From: Gammaproteobacteria bacterium
GTDB taxonomy: Bacteria; Pseudomonadota; Gammaproteobacteria; UBA6429; Thiohalophilaceae
Direction of reading: 5' to 3'
Length of the DNA: 9,566 nt
Assembly: GCA_013152045.1 (NCBI GenBank)
Contig: JAADGZ010000240.1
Location: forward strand, 1 to 9,566
Of the stretch, positions 1-6,195 are shown piece by piece. How positions within the stretch are numbered: the stretch's first letter is position 1; each line of letters opens with the position of its first letter. The notes under the pieces were generated by a model that saw nothing but the letters and a program-made list of their open reading frames with translations, did no database searches and was not told the origin of the DNA. The position numbers were made by a program, and so were the translations under genes.

Positions 1-2
1 AG

Positions 3-389
3 ATCAATATCTATATTGCGGTGGACACCAGTGGTTCGATTAGCGAGGCGGAAATCGAAGAATTCATCGCGGAAATCGACGCCATCAAAAGTTTGATTCG
101 CGCGCGCATCACCCTGCTGGCCTGTGATGCCGAACTGGCGTCTGACTGTCCCTGGGTATTTGAATCCTGGGATGAATTCAGACTGCCCGGCAAGATTATC
201 GGCGGCGGCGGTACGCGTTTCACACCGGTTTTTGACTGGGCTGATAAGCAGGATAGTCCACCCAATCTACTGGTTTATTTTACCGATGCTGACGGTCTGT
301 TTCCGCAAAAAATGCCACAATATCCGGTATTATGGTTGATCAAAGGTAAAAGCCCGGTGCCCTGGGGACAGCGTGTACAGTTAAATTAA
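3..389 (+). CDS. VWA-like domain protein (DUF2201/COG3864 type), C-terminal part, 5' end outside window
   Basis: The reading frame is open from the left edge, so only the last 128 residues are visible. They form a von Willebrand factor A-like fold with an intact MIDAS metal site. The DxSGS motif (Asp8, Ser10, Ser12 of the visible part) sits at the end of a hydrophobic strand. A glycine-rich GGGGTRFTP loop supplies the second-motif Thr (71 or 74), and a YFTDADG strand supplies the third Asp (95). The GTG at 21 lies inside the first strand just before DTSGS, so it is not a real start. Family knowledge: proteins ending this way carry an N-terminal zincin-like metallopeptidase domain and usually follow a MoxR-type AAA+ ATPase; both would lie left of the window. 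The pair is thought to act like a chaperone or metal-insertion machine, but the substrate is unknown. No signal peptide or membrane segment is visible. The next gene starts 7 nt after the stop, suggesting one operon. Confidence 0.85.
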   Translation: MNIYIAVDTSGSISEAEIEEFIAEIDAIKSLIRARITLLACDAELASDCPWVFESWDEFRLPGKIIGGGGTRFTPVFDWADKQDSPPNLLVYFTDADGLFPQKMPQYPVLWLIKGKSPVPWGQRVQLN

Positions 390-396
390 GGGATCT

Positions 397-1518
397 ATGG
401 AATTATCAAGTGAAGACAGCCTGCGCATCCATGTCTTGTTAAATCAGGATCTGCAGGCTATTCGTATCGATGAATCAAGAATGATCATCTACGCTTTGTC
501 AGAAAAAGGTGAGGCGAAAATAGTGCTCAACCCAAACTGTCGGGATGATCGTTATCTAAAAATAGTCAAAGAACTGATATCCAGTAAAGTTTTAGGTTCG
601 CCTGGCGGGTATCCGGTATTCTTGCGCCGTTGGACGCGTATGGGGCAGGCCAGAGATGAGAGCCTTGGACGTTTATTGCAACTGGGTGAACCTGAGGCAA
701 TCATTGCGGTTGTACATGCTAGCGGCCTCACTGACGAGCTGGCGCGGCGTGCCTGGTGGGCCATGCCAACCGCTGAAAATGCCCGTTGCATGTTACAAAA
801 AGAGGCCGTTGTACAGAGCACGATAGGCATCGAGCTAGCCGAATTTTTAATTGAATTCCTGCCTTTTGAAGATGAAGCAAAAGACATTATTGATTCAGTG
901 CGACTGATATTACAGGGGCAACTGATTTCAGATGATCTGCGGCAGAATTTGTGGCAACGAGGACAGCGTAAGAATGCCTTTCTGGTAGGTTTCCTGTTCA
1001 CCGAAGCCGATACTCTGCCGCTGGAAAAAGATCCGCATCCAGCACTGGCTGATTATCAGAGCAAACTGGTCACCCTCATTGGTAAAGGTAACCCGGTTGC
1101 TTACCAGCTTCAACGTCTGCTTGATGCCCCCGGCCAGGCTTTTCTGTCAACGGTAAATACGGTATTAAAAAAACCGGCCAATCAGGATGTAGTTATCGCC
1201 CTGCTTAACGCTATTCATGATTATTTCAGTCTGCTGAAACTATTATCGAAAAAAGAAGACGATATTCTGCTTATTATGAAAACCGCATCCGCATTAATCG
1301 AAAAGAAAAGTAGCGCCTCACTGGTTGAAGTGTTGGATGCGCTGCCCGAATCCAGCAATATGTTACATGCCTTGCTCGTGCTTTCCGGCATTAGCGAGCA
1401 GATTGTCAATCCTGTGTTTTCCCGCAGCGACGCTATCGGGACACTTATGCGGAGGAAACTTGAACCTGTATTCGAACCTCTTCGACAACAAATAAAACTG
1501 CTGGCGACCAACATCTGA
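397..1518 (+). CDS. dsrS: DsrS-like conserved cytoplasmic protein
   Basis: This 373-aa soluble protein has no signal peptide, membrane helix or recognised catalytic motif. From memory its N-terminal part resembles proteins annotated as sulfur reduction protein DsrS, especially LGSPGGYPVFLRRWTRMGQ (residues 67-84) and the following stretch with ARRAWWAMP. In Allochromatium, dsrS is the last gene of the dsr sulfur-oxidation operon and its role is undefined. Residues from about 100 onward look largely alpha-helical and repeat-like (LLQLGEPEAIIAVV, ELAEFLIEFLP, LLNAIHDYFSLLKLL), which suggests a helical scaffold. The ATG at 397 is preceded by AAGGGA at 388-393, closely spaced. Here the gene sits behind a VWA protein, with no dsr enzyme genes visible, so a link to sulfur metabolism is inferred from the name alone. 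The homology call is recall without a database search; the gene itself is certain. Confidence 0.62.
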   Translation: MELSSEDSLRIHVLLNQDLQAIRIDESRMIIYALSEKGEAKIVLNPNCRDDRYLKIVKELISSKVLGSPGGYPVFLRRWTRMGQARDESLGRLLQLGEPEAIIAVVHASGLTDELARRAWWAMPTAENARCMLQKEAVVQSTIGIELAEFLIEFLPFEDEAKDIIDSVRLILQGQLISDDLRQNLWQRGQRKNAFLVGFLFTEADTLPLEKDPHPALADYQSKLVTLIGKGNPVAYQLQRLLDAPGQAFLSTVNTVLKKPANQDVVIALLNAIHDYFSLLKLLSKKEDDILLIMKTASALIEKKSSASLVEVLDALPESSNMLHALLVLSGISEQIVNPVFSRSDAIGTLMRRKLEPVFEPLRQQIKLLATNI

Positions 1519-2057
1519 TGAACATTAATAGTGGCCGCAAAATTGCGCTGAGTATCGATCTAAAAATAGCGCACGGCATTATTGAAGAGCATATTGCCGC
1601 ATCACCTTATGTGGTTGGTGTAGAATTAGCGCGCCAGATTGATCACTACGTGCGTAAACAGAAACTTGGCTATTATCCTGCGCTGGACTATTTTCATGGC
1701 AAGGATATAATTGATTCTGATTTATACAACACAGCAGAAAGTATCGCCTGGTTACTGGAAAATCTTACTCAACAAACACTACAGACACATCTTCGCCCCC
1801 TGCTCAGTGAGTTGCAGTTTGATTCGACTCATGTTCAGATATTTATATTGCCTCATGTTCGGCCGGGCCAGAATAATGCCATTCATAGCCTTACCGCTCA
1901 CCTGACACCCGACCATCTCCGTGTGTCACTGAAGGGCACCCTGAAATTTACAGAAAACGATGAGCAAAGCCTGATCAATAAAACTATTTATAAAATAAAT
2001 AATGCGCTTGACAAATTTTTTTCCCTGCACGATATAAACGGGATTAAATTAATTTAA
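1518..2057 (+). CDS. Hypothetical protein, 179 aa, coupled to the DsrS-like gene
   Basis: I do not recognise this family. The ATG overlaps the upstream stop in a TGATG junction (the A at 1518 is shared) and has no clear Shine-Dalgarno sequence. Translation therefore probably depends on ribosomes finishing the DsrS-like gene. The product is 179 aa, soluble, with no signal peptide, membrane segment or cysteine cluster. The N-terminal half looks helical. The middle has a strand-like segment (VQIFILPHVRPG, about 107-118), followed by LTAHLTPDHLRVSLKGTLKF (about 125-144) suggesting more beta strands. The C-terminus is rich in Asn, Lys and Ile, and the last ~80 bases are noticeably A+T-rich. Its position in the VWA/DsrS-like unit implies a role with those proteins, but no function can be assigned. 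Confidence 0.8.
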   Translation: MNINSGRKIALSIDLKIAHGIIEEHIAASPYVVGVELARQIDHYVRKQKLGYYPALDYFHGKDIIDSDLYNTAESIAWLLENLTQQTLQTHLRPLLSELQFDSTHVQIFILPHVRPGQNNAIHSLTAHLTPDHLRVSLKGTLKFTENDEQSLINKTIYKINNALDKFFSLHDINGIKLI

Positions 2058-2064
2058 TTTAGGT

Positions 2065-2139
2065 AAACCACCGCCTCTGGCGGTGAGACTCAAAGAGGCT
2101 CTGCCGTTCCATCGTGCGGAGGAGCTTGTGGTTTTTTTT
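2065..2139 (+). terminator. Possible structured terminator after the left operon, ending in T8
   Basis: A perfect 7-bp hairpin (CACCGCC at 2069-2075, loop TCT, GGCGGTG at 2079-2085) starts 12 nt after the stop of the 179-aa gene. A second hairpin pairs CTCTGCCG (2099-2106) with CGGAGGAG (2117-2124), with one mismatch and one G-T pair. AAACCAC (2065-2071) can instead pair with GTGGTTT (2128-2134), closing the whole structure immediately before a run of eight T (2132-2139). It could end the upstream operon, although it is larger than a simple intrinsic terminator and may be a REP-type repeat used as one. Confidence 0.45.
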
Positions 2140-2210
2140 GAATTATTTTCATAATGGACATAATGAGAGGAAGGCAACGCTAAACAGAGGTTAGCGACTA
2201 TTGAATCATT

Positions 2211-2320
2211 GGTAGGGTGGGCACGGTTTTTGTGCCCACGCGTTTGGGCCTTAATTAAAAGACGAAACGGAGCTTTGAAACTTTCCGCGTCGTAGGCACC
2301 AAAACCGTGCCCCCCCTACC
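2211..2320. repeat. 110-bp MITE-like element with 26-bp terminal inverted repeats
   Basis: The left end (2211-2236, beginning GGTAGGGTGGGCACGG) and the right end (2295-2320, ending CCGTGCCCCCCCTACC) are inverted repeats matching at 24 of 26 positions. They enclose 58 bp without coding potential. The left arm also contains its own perfect hairpin, GTGGGCAC (2217-2224) with GTGCCCAC (2232-2239) and a 7-nt loop. I see no flanking target-site duplication. From memory, GGTAGGGTGGGCAC-type repeats are dispersed in many gammaproteobacterial genomes. A non-autonomous mobile element or an intergenic repeat pair is the best reading; copy number cannot be judged from one window. Confidence 0.7.
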
Positions 2321-2332
2321 GGCGGTTCTCTC

Positions 2333-2414
2333 GTTCCCACGCTCCTGCATAGGAATGGATACCTATATCAGCGTATCGATTGAGGTATGGATTCCCACGC
2401 GGGAGCGTGGGAAC
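2333..2414. repeat. 82-bp palindromic REP-like element (GTTCCCACGCTCC family)
   Basis: The outer arms GTTCCCACGCTCCTGC (2333-2348) and GCGGGAGCGTGGGAAC (2399-2414) are inverted repeats with 15 of 16 matches. Inner arms continue the pairing: GGAATGGATACC near 2352-2363 against GGTATGGATTCC near 2385-2396, with a central mismatch pair. The transcript would form one long hairpin. The right end also holds a perfect 9-bp local palindrome, TTCCCACGC (2392-2400) with GCGTGGGAA (2405-2413). The element lies 12 bp after the 110-bp repeat. From memory, this motif is a common dispersed intergenic repeat in gammaproteobacteria. Confidence 0.7.
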
Positions 2415-2533
2415 CAGAAATCACAACCTGATTGCGCAGAGATGAGGGAGAGGGTATCTACAAAAGCTCTTACATAAAGTGTCAGGAACGAGAAGAGAAA
2501 AATGAGGCAGGCAGGTTGTTTAACTGTCACCAC

Positions 2534-2550
2534 AGCCCCTTTCAGGGGCT
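2534..2550 (+). other. Short strong hairpin in the grxC upstream region
   Basis: AGCCCCT (2534-2540) and AGGGGCT (2544-2550) form a perfect 7-bp stem with a TTC loop. The sequence after it, TTCATCAT, is only weakly T-rich, so termination at this point would be poor. It stands 6 bp before a second, longer hairpin, and the two may act together as a terminator or as a leader structure of the glutaredoxin transcript. Confidence 0.45.
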
Positions 2551-2556
2551 TTCATC

Positions 2557-2581
2557 ATACCATCCGCTCTGCGGGTGGTAT
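2557..2581 (+). terminator. Possible intrinsic terminator or leader hairpin before grxC
   Basis: ATACCATCCGC (2557-2567) pairs with GCGGGTGGTAT (2571-2581) over 11 positions, with one T-G wobble and a TCT triloop. TTGATTT follows directly. As RNA this is a stable stem followed by a partly U-rich tail, so it could stop readthrough from upstream. It lies 37 nt before the grxC start, so it could instead sit within the grxC leader; no promoter could be placed with confidence to decide this. Confidence 0.4.
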
Positions 2582-2618
2582 TTGATTTAACAACAGCAAA
2601 GTAGTGAGGAAATAAAAT

Positions 2619-2879
2619 ATGCCCGAAGTAACCATGTATAGTACGCCAACCTGTCCATTCTGTAGCCGGGCAGAGAAACTGCTTGAGAAGAAGGGCGTAA
2701 AAGTCAGAAAGATACGTGTCGACGGCGATAAAGCCAAACTCAGAGAAATGATCAAGCGAAGTGGACGCAACACCGTGCCACAGATTTATATTGGCGACAA
2801 GCATGTCGGCGGCTTCGATGAACTCTCTGAGCTGGATATCATGGATGAACTGGATCCGCTGCTAGGTATTGAGAGTTAA
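2619..2879 (+). CDS. grxC: Glutaredoxin 3 (GrxC)
   Basis: The product is an 86-aa cytoplasmic dithiol glutaredoxin, which uses glutathione to reduce protein disulfides and protein-glutathione mixed disulfides. The thioredoxin fold is evident from the N-terminal strand VTMYSTPTCPFC, with redox pair Cys12-Pro-Phe-Cys15 (CPFC; E. coli GrxC has CPYC). The cis-proline motif Thr-Val-Pro (52-54) and the glutathione-binding GGFDEL segment (64-69) are both present. Length matches the family (about 83-90 aa). GTGAGGA at 2604-2610 ends 8 nt before the ATG and supports this start. In many proteobacteria grxC precedes secB; here it is followed after 64 nt by a SNF2 ATPase gene on the same strand. The product is one of three thiol or Fe-S redox proteins in the window. 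Confidence 0.95.
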   Translation: MPEVTMYSTPTCPFCSRAEKLLEKKGVKVRKIRVDGDKAKLREMIKRSGRNTVPQIYIGDKHVGGFDELSELDIMDELDPLLGIES

Positions 2880-2883
2880 TTCC

Positions 2884-2917
2884 TGAATATACGATTCCAT
2901 ATAGAATCTTATATTCA
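2884..2917 (+). other. Near-perfect 14-bp inverted repeat between grxC and the SNF2 gene
   Basis: TGAATATACGATTC (2884-2897) and GAATCTTATATTCA (2904-2917) match at 13 of 14 positions around a 6-nt spacer, CATATA. The arms are A+T-rich and no T run follows, so a strong intrinsic terminator is unlikely. An operator for a dimeric regulator, or a hairpin that attenuates or processes a grxC-SNF2 transcript, are the alternatives. Confidence 0.45.
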
Positions 2918-2943
2918 TCTAAACTTATTCAGCCTGAAAGAAC

Positions 2944-5900
2944 ATGAACAAACTCAAACGCGGTGACATAAAGAACTGGACAGATCCAAACAGTTATGAT
3001 CGTGGACGGCTCTATTTTGAACAGGGCCAGGTAAGCGATCTGCATGTGGAAAAACTCAGCCGTAATAAAGTTATGTTACATGCTGCCGTTCAGGGGCGTA
3101 ACAAAGTCCCCTACAGACAGGAAATTTACATTGAGGGGCTAGCCACAGGGACAGTAGAAATAGATGGTGACTGCAGTTGTCCGGTTGGGTTTAATTGCAA
3201 ACATGTGGTTGCTGCCTGTCTTAAATACCAATCCGACCCTGAAACAAAAAATAATAGCGCGGCTCTTAGCCTGTCCTGGCTAGATAAGTTTGCCCAGGCC
3301 GGCCAGCCGGAAAATTCACTCGATTCTGCCAGTAACAATTTTATTGTCTACATTCTGAAACCATCAAATGTTCCTGGCGAACTATCGGTGCAGTTCATGA
3401 ATACCCGAAAGCTAAAAAAAGGTGGCTTGGGTAAGGGGCGACGAACTGAACTGTATCATTTGACCAACCCGTACTCGTCCTCCGCCGCACAGGATAGCGA
3501 CAGGGAAATCGGCAAACTCATTGAAACGCAGAATGAACACATGTGGAGGTCATCCCAGACTTATACCTTGAGCGGTGAACTGGGTTTTCTGACGCTGACC
3601 AAAATACTCAATACCGACCGCTGTTTCTGGCAGGATATCCATCAGCTGCCATTGCAAACAGGCGAACCACGTAAACTGCAAATCAATTGGCATAAAGAAA
3701 AAAACGGTGACCGCCGTCTTGTCCTGCAGGTAGAACCTGAGGCGGTCCTTCTGAATACCACACCTGTTTTATATATTGACGCACAGGCGGCTGTCATGGG
3801 GTTGGTCGAGGGGGCAGATTTTACTCCTGAGCAATGGAGGCTGCTGCTCCAGGCTCCGCTTGTTGCCGCTTCGGACTGTGCTGAATTCAGCCAGCATTTG
3901 CTGACCCGCCTGACTGATATTCCCCTGCCGCCGCCACAGAAAATGGACACGCTGACTATTGCGCAGCAGCCTTCCGTTGCTCGCCTGTATTTGTTTGCTG
4001 ATCAGGATTCGGCAACGGGACAGCGCACCCATATGATGCGCTTACGCTTTGCCTATGCGGAGCATGAGCTGACATATTCTCCCGCCACGCCGGTGCGCAG
4101 ACTGGTTAGAAATAACCTGATTATATCTATCGAGCGTGATTTACCGGCAGAACAGGCGGCAAAAGAACGACTTGTTGGCGCAGGATTTCAACTAATCCAG
4201 GGAAAACAGGAGAAGGATCTAATTTTTAGCAACCCAGTAGAAACAGGCTTGATGGGATCTGCTGAGATTTGGCAACATTTCCTGGATGAGGTTTTACCCC
4301 AGTTAGAAATTGATGGCTGGGAAGTGGAATTTGACCCCGATTTTAAATTGCGCTTTCTGCAGGTTGATGATTGGGGAGTGGAAATTGAAAGCGATAACGA
4401 CTGGTTTGACCTACGTTTTGATCTTGATGTTGAGGGAAAAAAATTACCGTTGTTGCCCCTGATCAGCGAAGTTCTGAGCAACTATGAACCGGACAATCTG
4501 CCAGAAATCCTGACTTTGCCATTGGGAGACAGCCAGTATCTCCAACTGCCTTCCGAGCGCATTCGTCCTATTTGTCAGGTTTTATATGAGCTTTATGATA
4601 GCGATACGCTGGACAGTGATGGCACTATGCGCATGAGTCGTTTTGATGCAACGCGGCTGGCCGAACTGGAGGAAAATTGTAATAGTGAATTGCGCTGGCG
4701 TGGTGGCAAGGCCCTGCGTGAGCTGGGACGTAAGCTAAAAAATTTCAAGGGCATCAGAACAGTCGCTACGCCGCGTGGATTAAAAGCCAGCTTGCGTGAT
4801 TACCAGCAACAAGGACTAAACTGGCTGCAGTTTTTACGCAGCTATGAGTTTAACGGTATTCTTGCCGATGACATGGGCTTGGGTAAAACAGTACAGGCAT
4901 TAGCCCACCTGTTACTGGAAAAAGAACGAAAACGCATGGATAAACCCTGCCTGATCCTCGCACCCACCAGCTTAATGAGTAACTGGCGACGAGAGGCGCA
5001 GAAATTCACACCCAAACTCCGTGTACTGGTGCTACAGGGTCCCGAACGCCAGCAATATTTTGCTGACATCAGTAAATATGATCTGATACTAAGTACCTAT
5101 CCATTACTGGTGCGTGATCATGAAACCCTGCTAGCGCAGGAATACCATTATTTGATCCTCGATGAGGCACAGGTGATCAAGAATCCACGCGCTAAAGCCG
5201 CCCGCCTGGCACGAGAAATTAACGCACGTCATCGTCTGTGTCTGACTGGTACACCAATGGAAAATCATTTAGGTGAACTTTGGGCATTGTTTGACTTTCT
5301 TATGCCCGGATTTTTAGGCGACAGCAAACTGTTCACACAACGTTTTCGCAATCCTATCGAAAAATATGCCGATACTGAACAACGCCAGCGACTGGTGCGC
5401 CGGGTCAGTCCTTTCCTATTGCGTCGAACCAAGACGGAAGTAGTTAAAGAACTACCAGAAAAAACCGAGATCATTCGTTCAGTCGAACTGAATAGCAAAC
5501 AGGCCGCGCTTTATGAGAGCATCCGTTTATCGATGGAAAAAAAGGTGCGTGACGCGATTAGCAAAAAAGGACTGGCACGCAGCCATATTACCATTCTTGA
5601 TGCGTTACTAAAATTGCGTCAGATCTGTTGTGATCCTCAACTATTAAGCCTGGCGCAGGCCAAAAAGGTCAAGGTATCGGCCAAACTTGAAATGCTCATG
5701 CAAATGTTGCCCGAGTTACTGGAGGAGGGACGGCGCATTCTGCTTTTTTCCCAATTTACCAAAATGCTGGGCATTATCGAAGAACGATTAAAAGAAGAAA
5801 ATATCAGCTATACCAAACTCACAGGCCAGACTCGCAAGCGTGATCAGGTGATCGAACGTTTTCGTCAGGGCGAAGTGGATGTCTTCCTGATCAGTTTGAA

Positions 5901-6195
5901 AGCAGGCGGCGTGGGACTCAATCTTACCGAGGCAGACACGGTAATCCACTATGATCCCTGGTGGAACCCGGCAGTTGAAAATCAGGCCACTGATCGCGCT
6001 CACCGTATCGGTCAGAACAAAGCCGTCTTTGTCTACAAGTTGATTACTGAAAATACCCTGGAAGAAAAAATTATGGCCATGCAGGCCAGAAAACAGGCGC
6101 TGGCCGATGGCGTCTACAAAGAAGGCAAGCAGGGGAAGGACTTGAAACTCAACGCCGATGATTTGCAGGAATTGCTTGCGCCGTTGAGCGAGTAA
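2944..6195 (+). CDS. SNF2-family DEAD/DEAH-box ATPase with N-terminal SWIM zinc finger
   Basis: This is a 1083-aa superfamily 2 ATPase of the SNF2 group, expected to translocate on double-stranded DNA and displace or remodel bound proteins; its bacterial target is unknown. A SWIM zinc-binding motif (Cys77, Cys79, Cys85, His87) lies near the N-terminus. About 500 residues of mixed, mostly uncharacterised sequence follow, matching the associated region usual in bacterial SNF2 proteins. The C-terminal motor is complete: LRDYQQQGLNWL (about 617-628), Walker A GLGKT (645-649), Walker B box DEAQ (740-743), LTGTP (767-771), FSQF (935-938), AGGVGLNL (987-994), DPWWNP (1004-1009) and DRAHRIGQ (1017-1024). 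It should be an active ATPase. The ATG has only a weak GAAAG ribosome site. The gene follows grxC by 64 nt and may share its transcript. No restriction or other defence gene is adjacent, so a defence role is not supported here. Confidence 0.93.
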   Translation: MNKLKRGDIKNWTDPNSYDRGRLYFEQGQVSDLHVEKLSRNKVMLHAAVQGRNKVPYRQEIYIEGLATGTVEIDGDCSCPVGFNCKHVVAACLKYQSDPETKNNSAALSLSWLDKFAQAGQPENSLDSASNNFIVYILKPSNVPGELSVQFMNTRKLKKGGLGKGRRTELYHLTNPYSSSAAQDSDREIGKLIETQNEHMWRSSQTYTLSGELGFLTLTKILNTDRCFWQDIHQLPLQTGEPRKLQINWHKEKNGDRRLVLQVEPEAVLLNTTPVLYIDAQAAVMGLVEGADFTPEQWRLLLQAPLVAASDCAEFSQHLLTRLTDIPLPPPQKMDTLTIAQQPSVARLYLFADQDSATGQRTHMMRLRFAYAEHELTYSPATPVRRLVRNNLIISIERDLPAEQAAKERLVGAGFQLIQGKQEKDLIFSNPVETGLMGSAEIWQHFLDEVLPQLEIDGWEVEFDPDFKLRFLQVDDWGVEIESDNDWFDLRFDLDVEGKKLPLLPLISEVLSNYEPDNLPEILTLPLGDSQYLQLPSERIRPICQVLYELYDSDTLDSDGTMRMSRFDATRLAELEENCNSELRWRGGKALRELGRKLKNFKGIRTVATPRGLKASLRDYQQQGLNWLQFLRSYEFNGILADDMGLGKTVQALAHLLLEKERKRMDKPCLILAPTSLMSNWRREAQKFTPKLRVLVLQGPERQQYFADISKYDLILSTYPLLVRDHETLLAQEYHYLILDEAQVIKNPRAKAARLAREINARHRLCLTGTPMENHLGELWALFDFLMPGFLGDSKLFTQRFRNPIEKYADTEQRQRLVRRVSPFLLRRTKTEVVKELPEKTEIIRSVELNSKQAALYESIRLSMEKKVRDAISKKGLARSHITILDALLKLRQICCDPQLLSLAQAKKVKVSAKLEMLMQMLPELLEEGRRILLFSQFTKMLGIIEERLKEENISYTKLTGQTRKRDQVIERFRQGEVDVFLISLKAGGVGLNLTEADTVIHYDPWWNPAVENQATDRAHRIGQNKAVFVYKLITENTLEEKIMAMQARKQALADGVYKEGKQGKDLKLNADDLQELLAPLSE

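Larger units (their letters stand above)
2058..2618. other. Gene-free intergenic region with several palindromic elements
   Basis: These 561 bases contain no credible coding frame on either strand. They hold, in order, a structured stretch ending in a T8 run (2065-2139), a short perfect inverted repeat (CGCTAA at 2178-2183, TTAGCG at 2191-2196), a 110-bp MITE-like element (2211-2320), an 82-bp palindromic element (2333-2414), about 120 bases without visible structure (2415-2533), and two adjacent hairpins (2534-2550 and 2557-2581) just before the glutaredoxin gene. Such a density of dispersed-repeat-like palindromes marks the boundary between two transcription units and is typical of insertion-tolerant spacer. 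Confidence 0.75.

Noticed and set aside
21..389. GTG at position 21 as a true start of the first gene
   Set aside because: The frame is open to the left edge, and the GTG lies within the first VWA beta strand immediately before the DTSGS motif, so the domain would be cut.
2090..2161. Short minus-strand frame (23 codons) in the spacer, considered as a transposase relic
   Set aside because: It has an in-frame stop a few codons upstream, no ribosome site and no recognisable motif. The stretch is better explained by the hairpin structure.
2211..2414. CRISPR array or attachment-site interpretation of the clustered repeats
   Set aside because: The repeats are inverted and of two different families, not direct repeats with regular spacers. 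No integrase or tRNA gene is nearby.
2520..2804. Minus-strand open frame overlapping grxC and its upstream hairpins
   Set aside because: It is antisense to a clear glutaredoxin gene and its translation has no family features.
2944..6195. SNF2 protein as part of a DISARM-like or other phage-defence system
   Set aside because: No methylase, nuclease, phospholipase-D or other defence gene is adjacent; the neighbours are a glutaredoxin and a LysR regulator.
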